A stretch of 47,185 nucleotides of DNA, taken from NCBI GenBank assembly GCA_016744995.1, contig JADGDG010000028.1, forward strand, positions 1 to 47,185, in the 5' to 3' direction. The translations under genes were made by a program, and so were the position numbers. Positions 23,588 through 31,490 of this stretch are shown one piece after another. Source of the DNA: Gammaproteobacteria bacterium. Its GTDB lineage: Bacteria; Pseudomonadota; Gammaproteobacteria; GRL18. Within the stretch, counting starts at the first letter, position 1, and each line of letters starts with the position of its first letter. The notes under the pieces were generated by a model. The model ran no database searches. It was not told where the DNA came from and saw nothing but the letters and a program-made list of their open reading frames with translations.

Positions 23588-26500
23588 ATGATAACTTCTA
23601 TAAAAAATAAGCACACACAAAGCAGAATAGTAGGGGTTAGTCTTTTACTTGGCTTGTTAGCATTTACTTCCATCGCACAGGCTGATGATGTCCAGATTTA
23701 TCTGGTGCCACCACCGGATCCAATTCCACCGAATGTGCTTTTTATTCTGGATGAATCGGGTAGTATGTCTAGCAATTCTTCCTCAACTGGGTGTTCAAAC
23801 CCTAGCTTTACAGATCAAACTTCCTGTACTGCAAATGGCTTTAGTTGGGGAGTCAAAACCCGGAATGTTGCCTTAAAACATGCGATGCGTGCGGTGATTG
23901 ATGATTCGGATTTATCTAATGTGAATGCCGCCATTATGGGTTATACCAGTGGCGCTGATAAAATTCGAGTCATGTCAGATTTTATGAGCATGGATACGCC
24001 TGCTAATAGAACGGCATTGAAAACAGCTGTAAATGGCTTACAAACACTTTCGGGTACGCCGACGGTAGATGCTCTGGGATTAGGCATTGAGTGGTTTAAG
24101 TCAACAGGAGGCTGGACGCATATTAGCCAAACTTATATCTCACCCTTAAATGATGATCAAAAATACTGCCAGAAAAACTCCATTGTATTACTAACGGATG
24201 GTCAACCCAATACTAATGGCACATGGGATGGTCTAGATCAATATCCGGTTAATTCGACTCCCGCTCCTAATACGCCGCAACTTACTTGTGCCAGTGATAG
24301 TGCCTCACGTAATGGAAATGGGCAATGTGCTCGTGAGATGGCAAAATGGGTCTATGATAAAGATTTGCGTAATTGGAATGGCATTCAAAATGTCACGACC
24401 TTTACGGTCAGTATGATTACTAGTTCGACCGCACAAACATTTATGCGTTCTATTGCCTGTAAGGGGCACGGTCACAATTATTATGTTGATCCCACTGCTG
24501 ATCCCCTTGTGGTCAATGGGATTTGTAATGGCACGCAAGGCGTAGTTGATGGGGAGACACTGACTGGCGCGGAAAAAGATGCAAAAATCGGTTATTATTT
24601 AGCGGGTGGTGAAAAAGCTTTGGTGGATGCTCTCAAATCAGCGGTTCAGGAAACTCAGTCATCTGTTGAATACAGTTTCAATACGCCAAGCATTCCTCTA
24701 AACCCTGATAATGCGGCCATTAGTGCTGGTTATATTTATGTGCCATTTTTTGCCCCTAATGTCATGGATGCCTGGAAAGGTAATTTGAAAAAATACAAAA
24801 TCGGCATGGATAATGATGGCAATATAGAAATATTAGATGCAAACAATGCTAATGCCGTAGAGTCTGATTTTACTTTTAAAACCAGCGCTCAAAGTATTTG
24901 GAGTGCTGTTCCCGACGGTAATAATCCTCTTATTGGCGGTGCCGCAGATAAAATCTTTGGCGGTAGCCGAACCATATATACCTATCTGTCAGATCCAGAT
25001 CTGACAGATGGCTCTAATCTGGTGAGTGATTTTGATCCGGCAGAGAGTAGCGGTTTTGATAATTGTTCGGATGTCAGTATTCAAAGTTTATTTGGTGTGG
25101 GCACTGAAGGAAAATGTGTTGAGGCGGTGAAATGGTTGACAACCGGCAGTGTTGATACTGGGGAAGTTGATGAAGATGGTAAGGCCATAATCGATTATAA
25201 ATTTGGCGCACCTATCCATACTAAACCTATTGTGATTAATTATGCGGCTAAATCAATTGTTTATATGCCAACTTCAGATGGTATATTACATGCATTTGAT
25301 GCCGATACTGGAGCTGAGCTTTGGGGGTATATTCCAGCAGAACTGCTGCAGGATGTACTTAAAGTAAAAACCAACGCGGATAATAATGCTCATCCTATCT
25401 ACGGTTTGGATGGTGATATTACTGTAGTGCATAGTGATAAAAATGGTAATCAGCGGGTTGATGGTGGAGAAGAAGTACTTCTGGTTTTCGGTCAGAGACG
25501 CGGTGGTAATAATTATTATGCTTTGAATGTTACAAACCCTGAATCTCCACAATATCAGTATCAAATTACAGGGGGCACCGGAACTTGTTCTGATATCAGC
25601 TACACTGATAAAACACGTTGTGAAGAAGAATCAGAAATATGGACTAAGACGGGTACTTTTGGAAATCTTGCACAAACCTGGTCAAAGCCTGTTTTTTTCC
25701 AGATAGATGATGACTCTCTAGGCACTTGTTCTGATTCACAGTTTACAAACAGGAATAGCTGCCGAGGTAAGAATATAACATGGAACCCTTATGAGGCTGA
25801 AGCTTTGATCTTCGGTGGTGGTTATGATGCTACCGAAGATGTCATCAGCAGCGTTCGGGTTGATGACACAATAGGCAATTCAATTTATATTGTGCATGCC
25901 TGGACTGGCGATCTGATTCAACATATTTCAATCCCTGGTATGAATAATAGTATACCTGCAAATATAGCTGTTATTGATGTCAATGCTAATGATGCAATGG
26001 AGCGCTTCTATGTCGGTGACATGGGTGGTCGAATTATCCGCATTGATTTTGAGGAAAATGACCTAACTGCGGGCATTGTTGCCGATGTGGGTGGTTTTGA
26101 CGGCAATCAAAATGTTAAGTTCTTCAATGAAGTGACGGTTGCTTATGAGTCTCGCGGAGATGCTGACTATATTGCTCTGGTGCTTGGTTCAGGTAACCGT
26201 GCAGAACCACTGGATAAAACGGTACGAGATTCCTTCTTTATGATTAAAGACCGCGCTGTCTGGAGTGTTCCAGGTATTTGCTCTGATGTAAACTTTATTA
26301 ACAAAGCTGCTTGCCTTTTAAATAATAAGACCTGGACTACGTACTATGATAAAGTTCTGATTGATGATTTAACTGATGTCACATTGAACTATAAAGAAGG
26401 GGTTGACGCTGAGTTACTTGCATCTGAGGGCTGGAGAATGGATTTACCTGTGGGTGTAAAAGTCTTCTCTAAGGCGGCCGTTTATAATTATGCTGTACTC

Positions 26501-26830
26501 TTCACTGCTTATTCAGGTGATAAACTGGTTAGTTCAGATATCTGTCGAGGCGATGGTGCAGCTGGCGGATCGACCTTTTGGGCTGTGGGTTTATTATCTG
26601 CACAGGCTATTTTTGATGACTTTGATGGTGATGATACGGCGCTTAGTATCACTGACCGCTCTAAAGCATTGAAGGTACCTGGTTTGCCACCGAGTCCGAC
26701 ATTGTTGTTTCCTGAAAATCCTGATGGTGGCGTTGGGGGTGATGCTATTTCTATCGTCGGTATGGAAGAAGCAACTCGCTGGGGACAGCAGTTCTTTGAA
26801 CTCTACTGGGAAGAAGTTATCGATTACTAA
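23588..26830 (+). CDS. pilY1: Type IV pilus tip adhesin / biogenesis factor PilY1
   Basis: The 1080-residue secreted protein has a signal peptide ending near TSIAQA (residue 32). An N-terminal von Willebrand A-like part follows, with the metal site DESGSMSS (D55, S57, S59), and the C-terminal beta-propeller holds HAFDADTGAELWGYIP and a Ca2+-loop-like DKNGNQRVD next to FGQRRGGNNYYALNV. It is needed for pilus extension and surface sensing in Pseudomonas. Unusual: a two-cysteine motif C-S-x3-[FY]-x5-C-x6-W occurs four times (69-87, 667-685, 714-732, 898-916), once in the A domain and three times in the propeller part. AGGAGG precedes the start. No pilY2 follows; a terminator separates pilE. Confidence 0.95.
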   Translation: MITSIKNKHTQSRIVGVSLLLGLLAFTSIAQADDVQIYLVPPPDPIPPNVLFILDESGSMSSNSSSTGCSNPSFTDQTSCTANGFSWGVKTRNVALKHAMRAVIDDSDLSNVNAAIMGYTSGADKIRVMSDFMSMDTPANRTALKTAVNGLQTLSGTPTVDALGLGIEWFKSTGGWTHISQTYISPLNDDQKYCQKNSIVLLTDGQPNTNGTWDGLDQYPVNSTPAPNTPQLTCASDSASRNGNGQCAREMAKWVYDKDLRNWNGIQNVTTFTVSMITSSTAQTFMRSIACKGHGHNYYVDPTADPLVVNGICNGTQGVVDGETLTGAEKDAKIGYYLAGGEKALVDALKSAVQETQSSVEYSFNTPSIPLNPDNAAISAGYIYVPFFAPNVMDAWKGNLKKYKIGMDNDGNIEILDANNANAVESDFTFKTSAQSIWSAVPDGNNPLIGGAADKIFGGSRTIYTYLSDPDLTDGSNLVSDFDPAESSGFDNCSDVSIQSLFGVGTEGKCVEAVKWLTTGSVDTGEVDEDGKAIIDYKFGAPIHTKPIVINYAAKSIVYMPTSDGILHAFDADTGAELWGYIPAELLQDVLKVKTNADNNAHPIYGLDGDITVVHSDKNGNQRVDGGEEVLLVFGQRRGGNNYYALNVTNPESPQYQYQITGGTGTCSDISYTDKTRCEEESEIWTKTGTFGNLAQTWSKPVFFQIDDDSLGTCSDSQFTNRNSCRGKNITWNPYEAEALIFGGGYDATEDVISSVRVDDTIGNSIYIVHAWTGDLIQHISIPGMNNSIPANIAVIDVNANDAMERFYVGDMGGRIIRIDFEENDLTAGIVADVGGFDGNQNVKFFNEVTVAYESRGDADYIALVLGSGNRAEPLDKTVRDSFFMIKDRAVWSVPGICSDVNFINKAACLLNNKTWTTYYDKVLIDDLTDVTLNYKEGVDAELLASEGWRMDLPVGVKVFSKAAVYNYAVLFTAYSGDKLVSSDICRGDGAAGGSTFWAVGLLSAQAIFDDFDGDDTALSITDRSKALKVPGLPPSPTLLFPENPDGGVGGDAISIVGMEEATRWGQQFFELYWEEVIDY

Positions 26831-26837
26831 AAGATAA

Positions 26838-26880
26838 AACAGCCTGCTCTATTATAATCTTTGGAGCAGGTTGGTTTTTT
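26838..26880 (+). terminator. Terminator between pilY1 and pilE
   Basis: CCTGCTC (26843-26849) pairs with GAGCAGG (26864-26870), followed by TTGG and TTTTTT. It would make pilE expression partly independent of the upstream pilin operon. Confidence 0.65.
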
Positions 26881-26907
26881 CTGGAAATAAATAACAGGTA
26901 CTGAATT

Positions 26908-27342
26908 ATGCTCAATAATAAAAAACATTCTGGCTTCACTTTGATAGAAATTATGATAGCAATCACTATTATTGCTATATTAAGTGCAATTGCTTATCCT
27001 AACTATTCAGAATATGTTAAAAGAAGTCGCCGTGCTGATGCTCAGGATGCTTTGACTTCAGCGATGCAGAAGCAGGAAGTTTTTTATGCTAACAATGCAC
27101 GTTATGGAACAACGTTGGCACAAATTGATGTTGCGAACAAGTCAGTGGATCAGTATTATTCTATCCAGATTATGGGGAATGGCGGAGGGTGTGCTGCACC
27201 AAGTTGTGTGCGAATGCAGGCAATTGCACGAGCTAAGGGTGGTCAGAATACAGATAAGATCACTCGAATGCGACTCTGGTCCACGGGCCGAAAACAAGCA
27301 AAATATAATGGATCCTGGAAAAATTCATGGACTGATTTTTAA
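26908..27342 (+). CDS. pilE: Minor type IV pilin PilE
   Basis: A 144-residue prepilin with cleavage site SG|FTLIE (G9|F10, Glu14 at +5), then IMIAITIIAILSAIAYPNYSEYVKRS-like helix residues and RRADAQDAL, characteristic of PilE. A cysteine pair (GGGCAAPSC) closes the C-terminal loop. The short length and position after pilY1 distinguish it from the major pilin PilA. AACAGGT precedes the ATG. It shares the pilus-tip role with FimU, PilV, PilW and PilX. Confidence 0.92.
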   Translation: MLNNKKHSGFTLIEIMIAITIIAILSAIAYPNYSEYVKRSRRADAQDALTSAMQKQEVFYANNARYGTTLAQIDVANKSVDQYYSIQIMGNGGGCAAPSCVRMQAIARAKGGQNTDKITRMRLWSTGRKQAKYNGSWKNSWTDF

Positions 27343-27361
27343 TTAATCTACTTCTATTGTA

Positions 27362-28504
27362 ATGCAAAAAATTATAATCATTGGTGCCGGTATCATCGGT
27401 ATGCTCACGGCCCGCTTACTCAATAAAGCGGGTGTCTCTGTTACCATTATCGAACAGGGTTATGCCGGTCAGGAATCTTCCTGGGCAGGTGGTGGTATTA
27501 TTTCTCCTCTTTATCCCTGGCGTTATAGTGATCCAGTGACCTGCCTTGCCCACTGGGGACAAAAAAATTATCCTGAAATCTTAAGTGAAATACATTTGAA
27601 TTCTGGCATTGATCCGGAATATATTCAAAGTGGTTTATTGTATTTGGATATTGAAGATGAGCTGGTGCAGGCCCGTTTATGGGAAAAGACCCAGGGTTAT
27701 GAATTTAATGCTTTGACGGGTGAAAGTTTAAGTGCTGTTGAACCAGGACTGGGTTTGTCGACTGATACTGATAAGACTGGCTGGTTTACTTCATCTATCG
27801 CTCAGGTTCGAAACCCCAGACTGGTCAGGGCATTGCGAGAAGATTTAATTTGTCTTGGGGTCAGCATTGAACAGCAAACACAGGCAATGTCTTTTATTTC
27901 TGAAAAGGGAGCCGTAAAAGGTGTTCTGACGGATAAAGGCTCTTTTTATGGTGATAAAGTAATAGTTGCAGGTGGTGCATGGAGTGCCCGACTGCTGGAA
28001 AAATGGATAAAAACACCTAAAATTGCTCCGGTTAAAGGTCAGATGATTGTTTTTAAGGCAAAGCCCGGCGTGGTGTCTCGAATTGTTCTCAGTAAGGGAC
28101 GTTATGTGATCCCTCGTAAAGATGGTCGTGTGGTGCTGGGCAGTACCCTTGAGTTTAATGATTTTGATAAAACCACGACTGAGGATGTGTTGCAGGAGCT
28201 AAAAAAGGAAGCTTGCCGAATTATCCCGGCTTTAAAGAATTATCCCGTAGAAAAACAATGGGCAGGCTTGCGTCCAGGCTCCATTGACGGGGTTCCTTAT
28301 ATTGGTGAGCATCCCGAGTTAAAGAATTTGTACCTGAATGCAGGCCATTTTCGTAATGGCGTTGTTATTGGCCTGGCATCCTGTCAGCTGTTGGTTAATC
28401 AGTTATTGGGCCAGGAAGTAATTGTCGATCCGACACCTTACAGGCTGACTGAAGAACGTCTTGTCAGTGACAGTAAAACGATCGATTTACGCTTGGCCAT
28501 CTAA
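27362..28504 (+). CDS. thiO: Glycine oxidase ThiO (FAD-dependent)
   Basis: The 380-residue flavoenzyme of the DAO family has the dinucleotide motif IIGAGIIGMLTARLL (G8, G10, G13), SSWAGGGIISPLYPW near residue 40, and the C-terminal AGLRPGSIDGVPYIG and HFRNGVVIGLAS blocks. ThiO oxidises glycine to the imine used for the thiazole ring of thiamine. It could be another D-amino acid oxidase, but this local position next to the pilin genes is the same as in Pseudomonas. No thi gene or TPP riboswitch is near. It starts 19 bp after pilE and is convergent with nadC. Confidence 0.9.
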   Translation: MQKIIIIGAGIIGMLTARLLNKAGVSVTIIEQGYAGQESSWAGGGIISPLYPWRYSDPVTCLAHWGQKNYPEILSEIHLNSGIDPEYIQSGLLYLDIEDELVQARLWEKTQGYEFNALTGESLSAVEPGLGLSTDTDKTGWFTSSIAQVRNPRLVRALREDLICLGVSIEQQTQAMSFISEKGAVKGVLTDKGSFYGDKVIVAGGAWSARLLEKWIKTPKIAPVKGQMIVFKAKPGVVSRIVLSKGRYVIPRKDGRVVLGSTLEFNDFDKTTTEDVLQELKKEACRIIPALKNYPVEKQWAGLRPGSIDGVPYIGEHPELKNLYLNAGHFRNGVVIGLASCQLLVNQLLGQEVIVDPTPYRLTEERLVSDSKTIDLRLAI

Positions 28505-28542
28505 CCCCAGCCATTTATCATTTCTGACTACTGACATTTTTT

Positions 28543-29406
28543 CTATTCAAAACGCAGTGAAAAATCTATTGCCCTCAAATGTTTAGTAATAGCCCCGGTT
28601 GAAATGTAATCAATGCCAATCTGAGCTAAATCCTCCAGTCTTTCATGAGTAATATTTCCAGAAACTTCCAGTTTTGCCGGGTTCTTATTGGATTCATTGA
28701 ATGAAACAGCCTGTTGCAGCATTTTATTGTCCATATTATCCAGCAGTAATATATCAGCTCTGGCTGCTAACGCTTCCTGTAGTTCCGTAAGGTTCTCTAC
28801 TTCTACTTCAATTTTAAGCGTATGAGGACTGATATTCCGGGCTGTTTCTACAGCTTTTGTAATTGAGCCGACAGCCATAATATGATTTTCTTTAATTAAT
28901 ATGCCATCAAATAAACCATGTCGGTGATTGCCTCCGCCACCGCAAAAAACAGCATATTTTTGGGCTTCTCTCAAACCAGGGATGGTTTTACGAGTATCAA
29001 GAAGTTTAATATGACTGTCTTTAAGGTGCTTGACATAATGTGCTGTGGTGGTTGCTGTTCCAGAAAGTGTTTGTAAAAAATTCATTGCCGTACGCTCACC
29101 AGTTAAAATTGTTCTGGCATCGCCGGTCAGGGTACAGATACATTGATCTTCTCTTATGCTATCACCATCATCAAAGTGCCAGAGGATCTCAACTGCAGAT
29201 TGTGTGTCAGTTGCAGGGGCTGTACAGAGTTGTTGAAAAACCTCATTAAACCAGTGTTTGCCACATAAAATAGCTGTTTCTCTGCAGATCAAATGGGCCG
29301 TGGACTGATTGCTTGCTGGGATCAGAGCCGCAGTAATATCACCAGAGCCTATATCTTCTGACAAAGCCTGGGTGACATGAGATTTAATAGTTGAATATGG
29401 AAGCAT
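28543..29406 (-). CDS. nadC: Nicotinate-nucleotide pyrophosphorylase (quinolinate phosphoribosyltransferase)
   Basis: It converts quinolinate and PRPP to nicotinate mononucleotide in de novo NAD synthesis. The 287-residue protein shows EDIGSGDITAALIP, GERTAMNFLQTLSGTAT, LDTRKTIPGLREAQKYAV, GGGGNHRHGLFDGILIKENH and ISTGAITKH, all active-site segments of the family. AGGA lies about 8 bp before the ATG. It stands alone, convergent with thiO and divergent from the symporter gene. Confidence 0.97.
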   Translation of the reverse strand: MLPYSTIKSHVTQALSEDIGSGDITAALIPASNQSTAHLICRETAILCGKHWFNEVFQQLCTAPATDTQSAVEILWHFDDGDSIREDQCICTLTGDARTILTGERTAMNFLQTLSGTATTTAHYVKHLKDSHIKLLDTRKTIPGLREAQKYAVFCGGGGNHRHGLFDGILIKENHIMAVGSITKAVETARNISPHTLKIEVEVENLTELQEALAARADILLLDNMDNKMLQQAVSFNESNKNPAKLEVSGNITHERLEDLAQIGIDYISTGAITKHLRAIDFSLRFE

Positions 29407-29524
29407 AAAAAAGTCCTAAGAGCCTTTTGCAAAATGATAGAAATCAGGAGTTGGTTCAATAATTTTATCTGGTTAGGTATAATATTTCAAAAAATAATAT
29501 AAAAAAAGAAAATGAGGAAACAAA

Positions 29525-30880
29525 ATGGAACTGATTACCAGTCTTCTAAGTGACCTGAATGGTCTGGTTTGGGGGAAACCCATGTTGATCATGATCTTTG
29601 GTACAGGGATCTTTTTAATGATTGGTCTGCGCTTTATGCCCTTGCTGAATTTGAAACAGGGTTTCAAACTTCTCTGGAGCGGGAGAGATAAATCGATTCA
29701 GGACAAGGAAGCTCTTGAAGGGGAGATATCTCCCTTTAATGCCCTGATGACCTCTTTGTCAGCCACAATCGGCACAGGAAATATTACCGGTGTTGCCACG
29801 GCAATTTTTATTGGCGGTCCAGGTGCATTGTTCTGGATGTGGATAACGGCTTTGATTGGTATGGCGACTAAATATGCCGAAGCAGTTTGTGCTGTGCATT
29901 ACCGTGAAGTTGATGAAAACGGCAGCTATCTGGGTGGGCCGATGTATTATATTAAGAATGGTCTGGGTAAAAAATGGCTTTGGCTTGGTTTTCTTTTTGC
30001 TCTTTTTGGTGCTTTAGCCTCTTTTGGTATTGGTAATACCGTACAAGCTAATTCGGTTGCCAACGCTTTAGAGGCTCAGTTTAATACTCCTCACTGGGTC
30101 ACAGCAGTTATTTTATTGTTATTGACTGGTGCTGTTGTTCTGGGAGGTATTAAACGAATTGCCCAGGTTGCCGGTAAACTGGTTCCTTTTATGGCCCTGG
30201 CTTATGTTTCTGCTGGATTGGTGGTGTTAATCACTCATTTTTCTGAAATACCTGCAGCACTTGGGTTTATTGTTGAAAGTGCGTTTACTCCGGTTGCCGC
30301 AACGGGTGGTTTTGCTGGAGCAACAATTATGATGGCGATACAGTGGGGTGTTGCAAGAGGTATTTTCTCTAATGAAGCTGGATTAGGTAGTGCTCCTATT
30401 GCCCATGCTGCAGCCAAAACAAATGATCCCGTTCGTCAGGGAACCATTGCCATGTTGGGTACTTTTATTGATACGATTATTGTTTGCAGTATCACTGGTC
30501 TGGCCATTGTTTTAACTGGAGTCTGGACTACAGGAGTAAAAGGTGCGGCATTGACCATTGCTGCCTTTGATCAGGTAATGCCAGAAATGGGCGGTGTTGT
30601 GGTGACACTGGCTCAGGCAGTCTTTGCTTTCACAACAATTCTGGGCTGGAGTGTTTATGGTGAACGCTGTACTGAATACCTGTTTGGCATTCGATCGGTT
30701 CTGATTTTTAGAGTATTATGGATTTTAGCCGTACCCGTAGGTGCTATGGGAGATCTGACTTTTATCTGGTTACTGGCAGATACATTAAATGCTCTGATGG
30801 CATTGCCAAATTTAATAGCCTTATTATTATTAAGCCCAGTTATATTTAAACTGACTAGAAAAGCAGTTCATAGCCACTAG
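29525..30880 (+). CDS. Amino acid carrier protein, alanine/glycine:cation symporter family (AGCS)
   Basis: The 451-residue inner-membrane protein has about 11 hydrophobic segments and the AGCS signatures SALSATIGTGNI-type (here TSLSATIGTGNITGVATAI), GGPMYYI and ANALEAQF. GIFSNEAGLGSAPIAHAAA is the family hallmark. It takes up alanine or glycine with Na+ (or H+). GAGGAAAC precedes the ATG. The exact substrate cannot be read. It is convergent with the retropepsin-like gene and probably has its own promoter, since nadC is divergent. Confidence 0.93.
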   Translation: MELITSLLSDLNGLVWGKPMLIMIFGTGIFLMIGLRFMPLLNLKQGFKLLWSGRDKSIQDKEALEGEISPFNALMTSLSATIGTGNITGVATAIFIGGPGALFWMWITALIGMATKYAEAVCAVHYREVDENGSYLGGPMYYIKNGLGKKWLWLGFLFALFGALASFGIGNTVQANSVANALEAQFNTPHWVTAVILLLLTGAVVLGGIKRIAQVAGKLVPFMALAYVSAGLVVLITHFSEIPAALGFIVESAFTPVAATGGFAGATIMMAIQWGVARGIFSNEAGLGSAPIAHAAAKTNDPVRQGTIAMLGTFIDTIIVCSITGLAIVLTGVWTTGVKGAALTIAAFDQVMPEMGGVVVTLAQAVFAFTTILGWSVYGERCTEYLFGIRSVLIFRVLWILAVPVGAMGDLTFIWLLADTLNALMALPNLIALLLLSPVIFKLTRKAVHSH

Positions 30881-30963
30881 TCTGTTGTCCATAGTCAAGG
30901 AAGGTTGATGTCACATAGCATGTTTTTGTTTTTGACGAAGGACTATAGGTCACAGGCTTTATT

Positions 30964-31485
30964 TTACAAATACTGCCGAATTGTCAACTGATCGCCGCGC
31001 TGAGTAAACTCGAGATGTTTAAGTACTGACATACCGAGTAATATTTCTTCCAGATTGGGGGTAATGATTGCTTTGATATTGTTTAAATGAATCTGGCCAA
31101 TGTCGAGTGTATTGATTTGGGTTTGATAGCCGGTACTGCGCCCATTTGCAGTGGAGATTGTTATTCTTTGGCCTTTTTTTAGTCCCAGTTGTTTTGCCAT
31201 GTGGGCTGGAATAGCGACGGCAGTGGCCCCGGTATCTAAAAGAAATACAGCTTTATGACCGTTAAAAATACCAGTGCCGACATAGTGACCAGAGCGGTTT
31301 CGTTTAAGGATGATATCAATGTATTGATTACTGGTTTGTATGCTGTGAATTTGCTGATTTGGATTATTTTGAGTATCAAGGACACCCTGAAAAAAATGAG
31401 TCAGAAGTCCCAGGCCAATAAGCATGGAAATGACCATCATGACCACGCCAAGCTTTTTTGTTCCAGCATCAGGATGATGAGCCAA
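30964..31485 (-). CDS. Membrane-anchored retropepsin-like aspartic protease (TIGR02281 type)
   Basis: The 173-residue protein has a short cytoplasmic N-terminus, one membrane helix (about 13-34) and a periplasmic single-domain aspartic protease fold with the catalytic motif FLLDTGATAVAIP (Asp84). ILLGMSVL near the end is the second conserved block. The fold works as a dimer, like retroviral protease; the substrate in this bacterial family is unknown to me. The start is TTG at 31485, and the resulting N-terminus (GTKKLG before the helix) agrees with relatives. It lies 5 bp after the DUF1631 gene, so the two are co-transcribed. Confidence 0.85.
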   Translation of the reverse strand: MAHHPDAGTKKLGVVMMVISMLIGLGLLTHFFQGVLDTQNNPNQQIHSIQTSNQYIDIILKRNRSGHYVGTGIFNGHKAVFLLDTGATAVAIPAHMAKQLGLKKGQRITISTANGRSTGYQTQINTLDIGQIHLNNIKAIITPNLEEILLGMSVLKHLEFTQRGDQLTIRQYL

Positions 31486-31490
31486 GATAG

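Noticed and set aside
27343..27361. TPP riboswitch for thiO
   Set aside because: Only 19 bp separate pilE and thiO, and no conserved THI-box sequence is present.
30881..30963. Strong terminator between the symporter gene and the retropepsin-like gene
   Set aside because: GTCCATAGTC and GACTATAGGTC give only an interrupted stem with a long loop; too weak to annotate.
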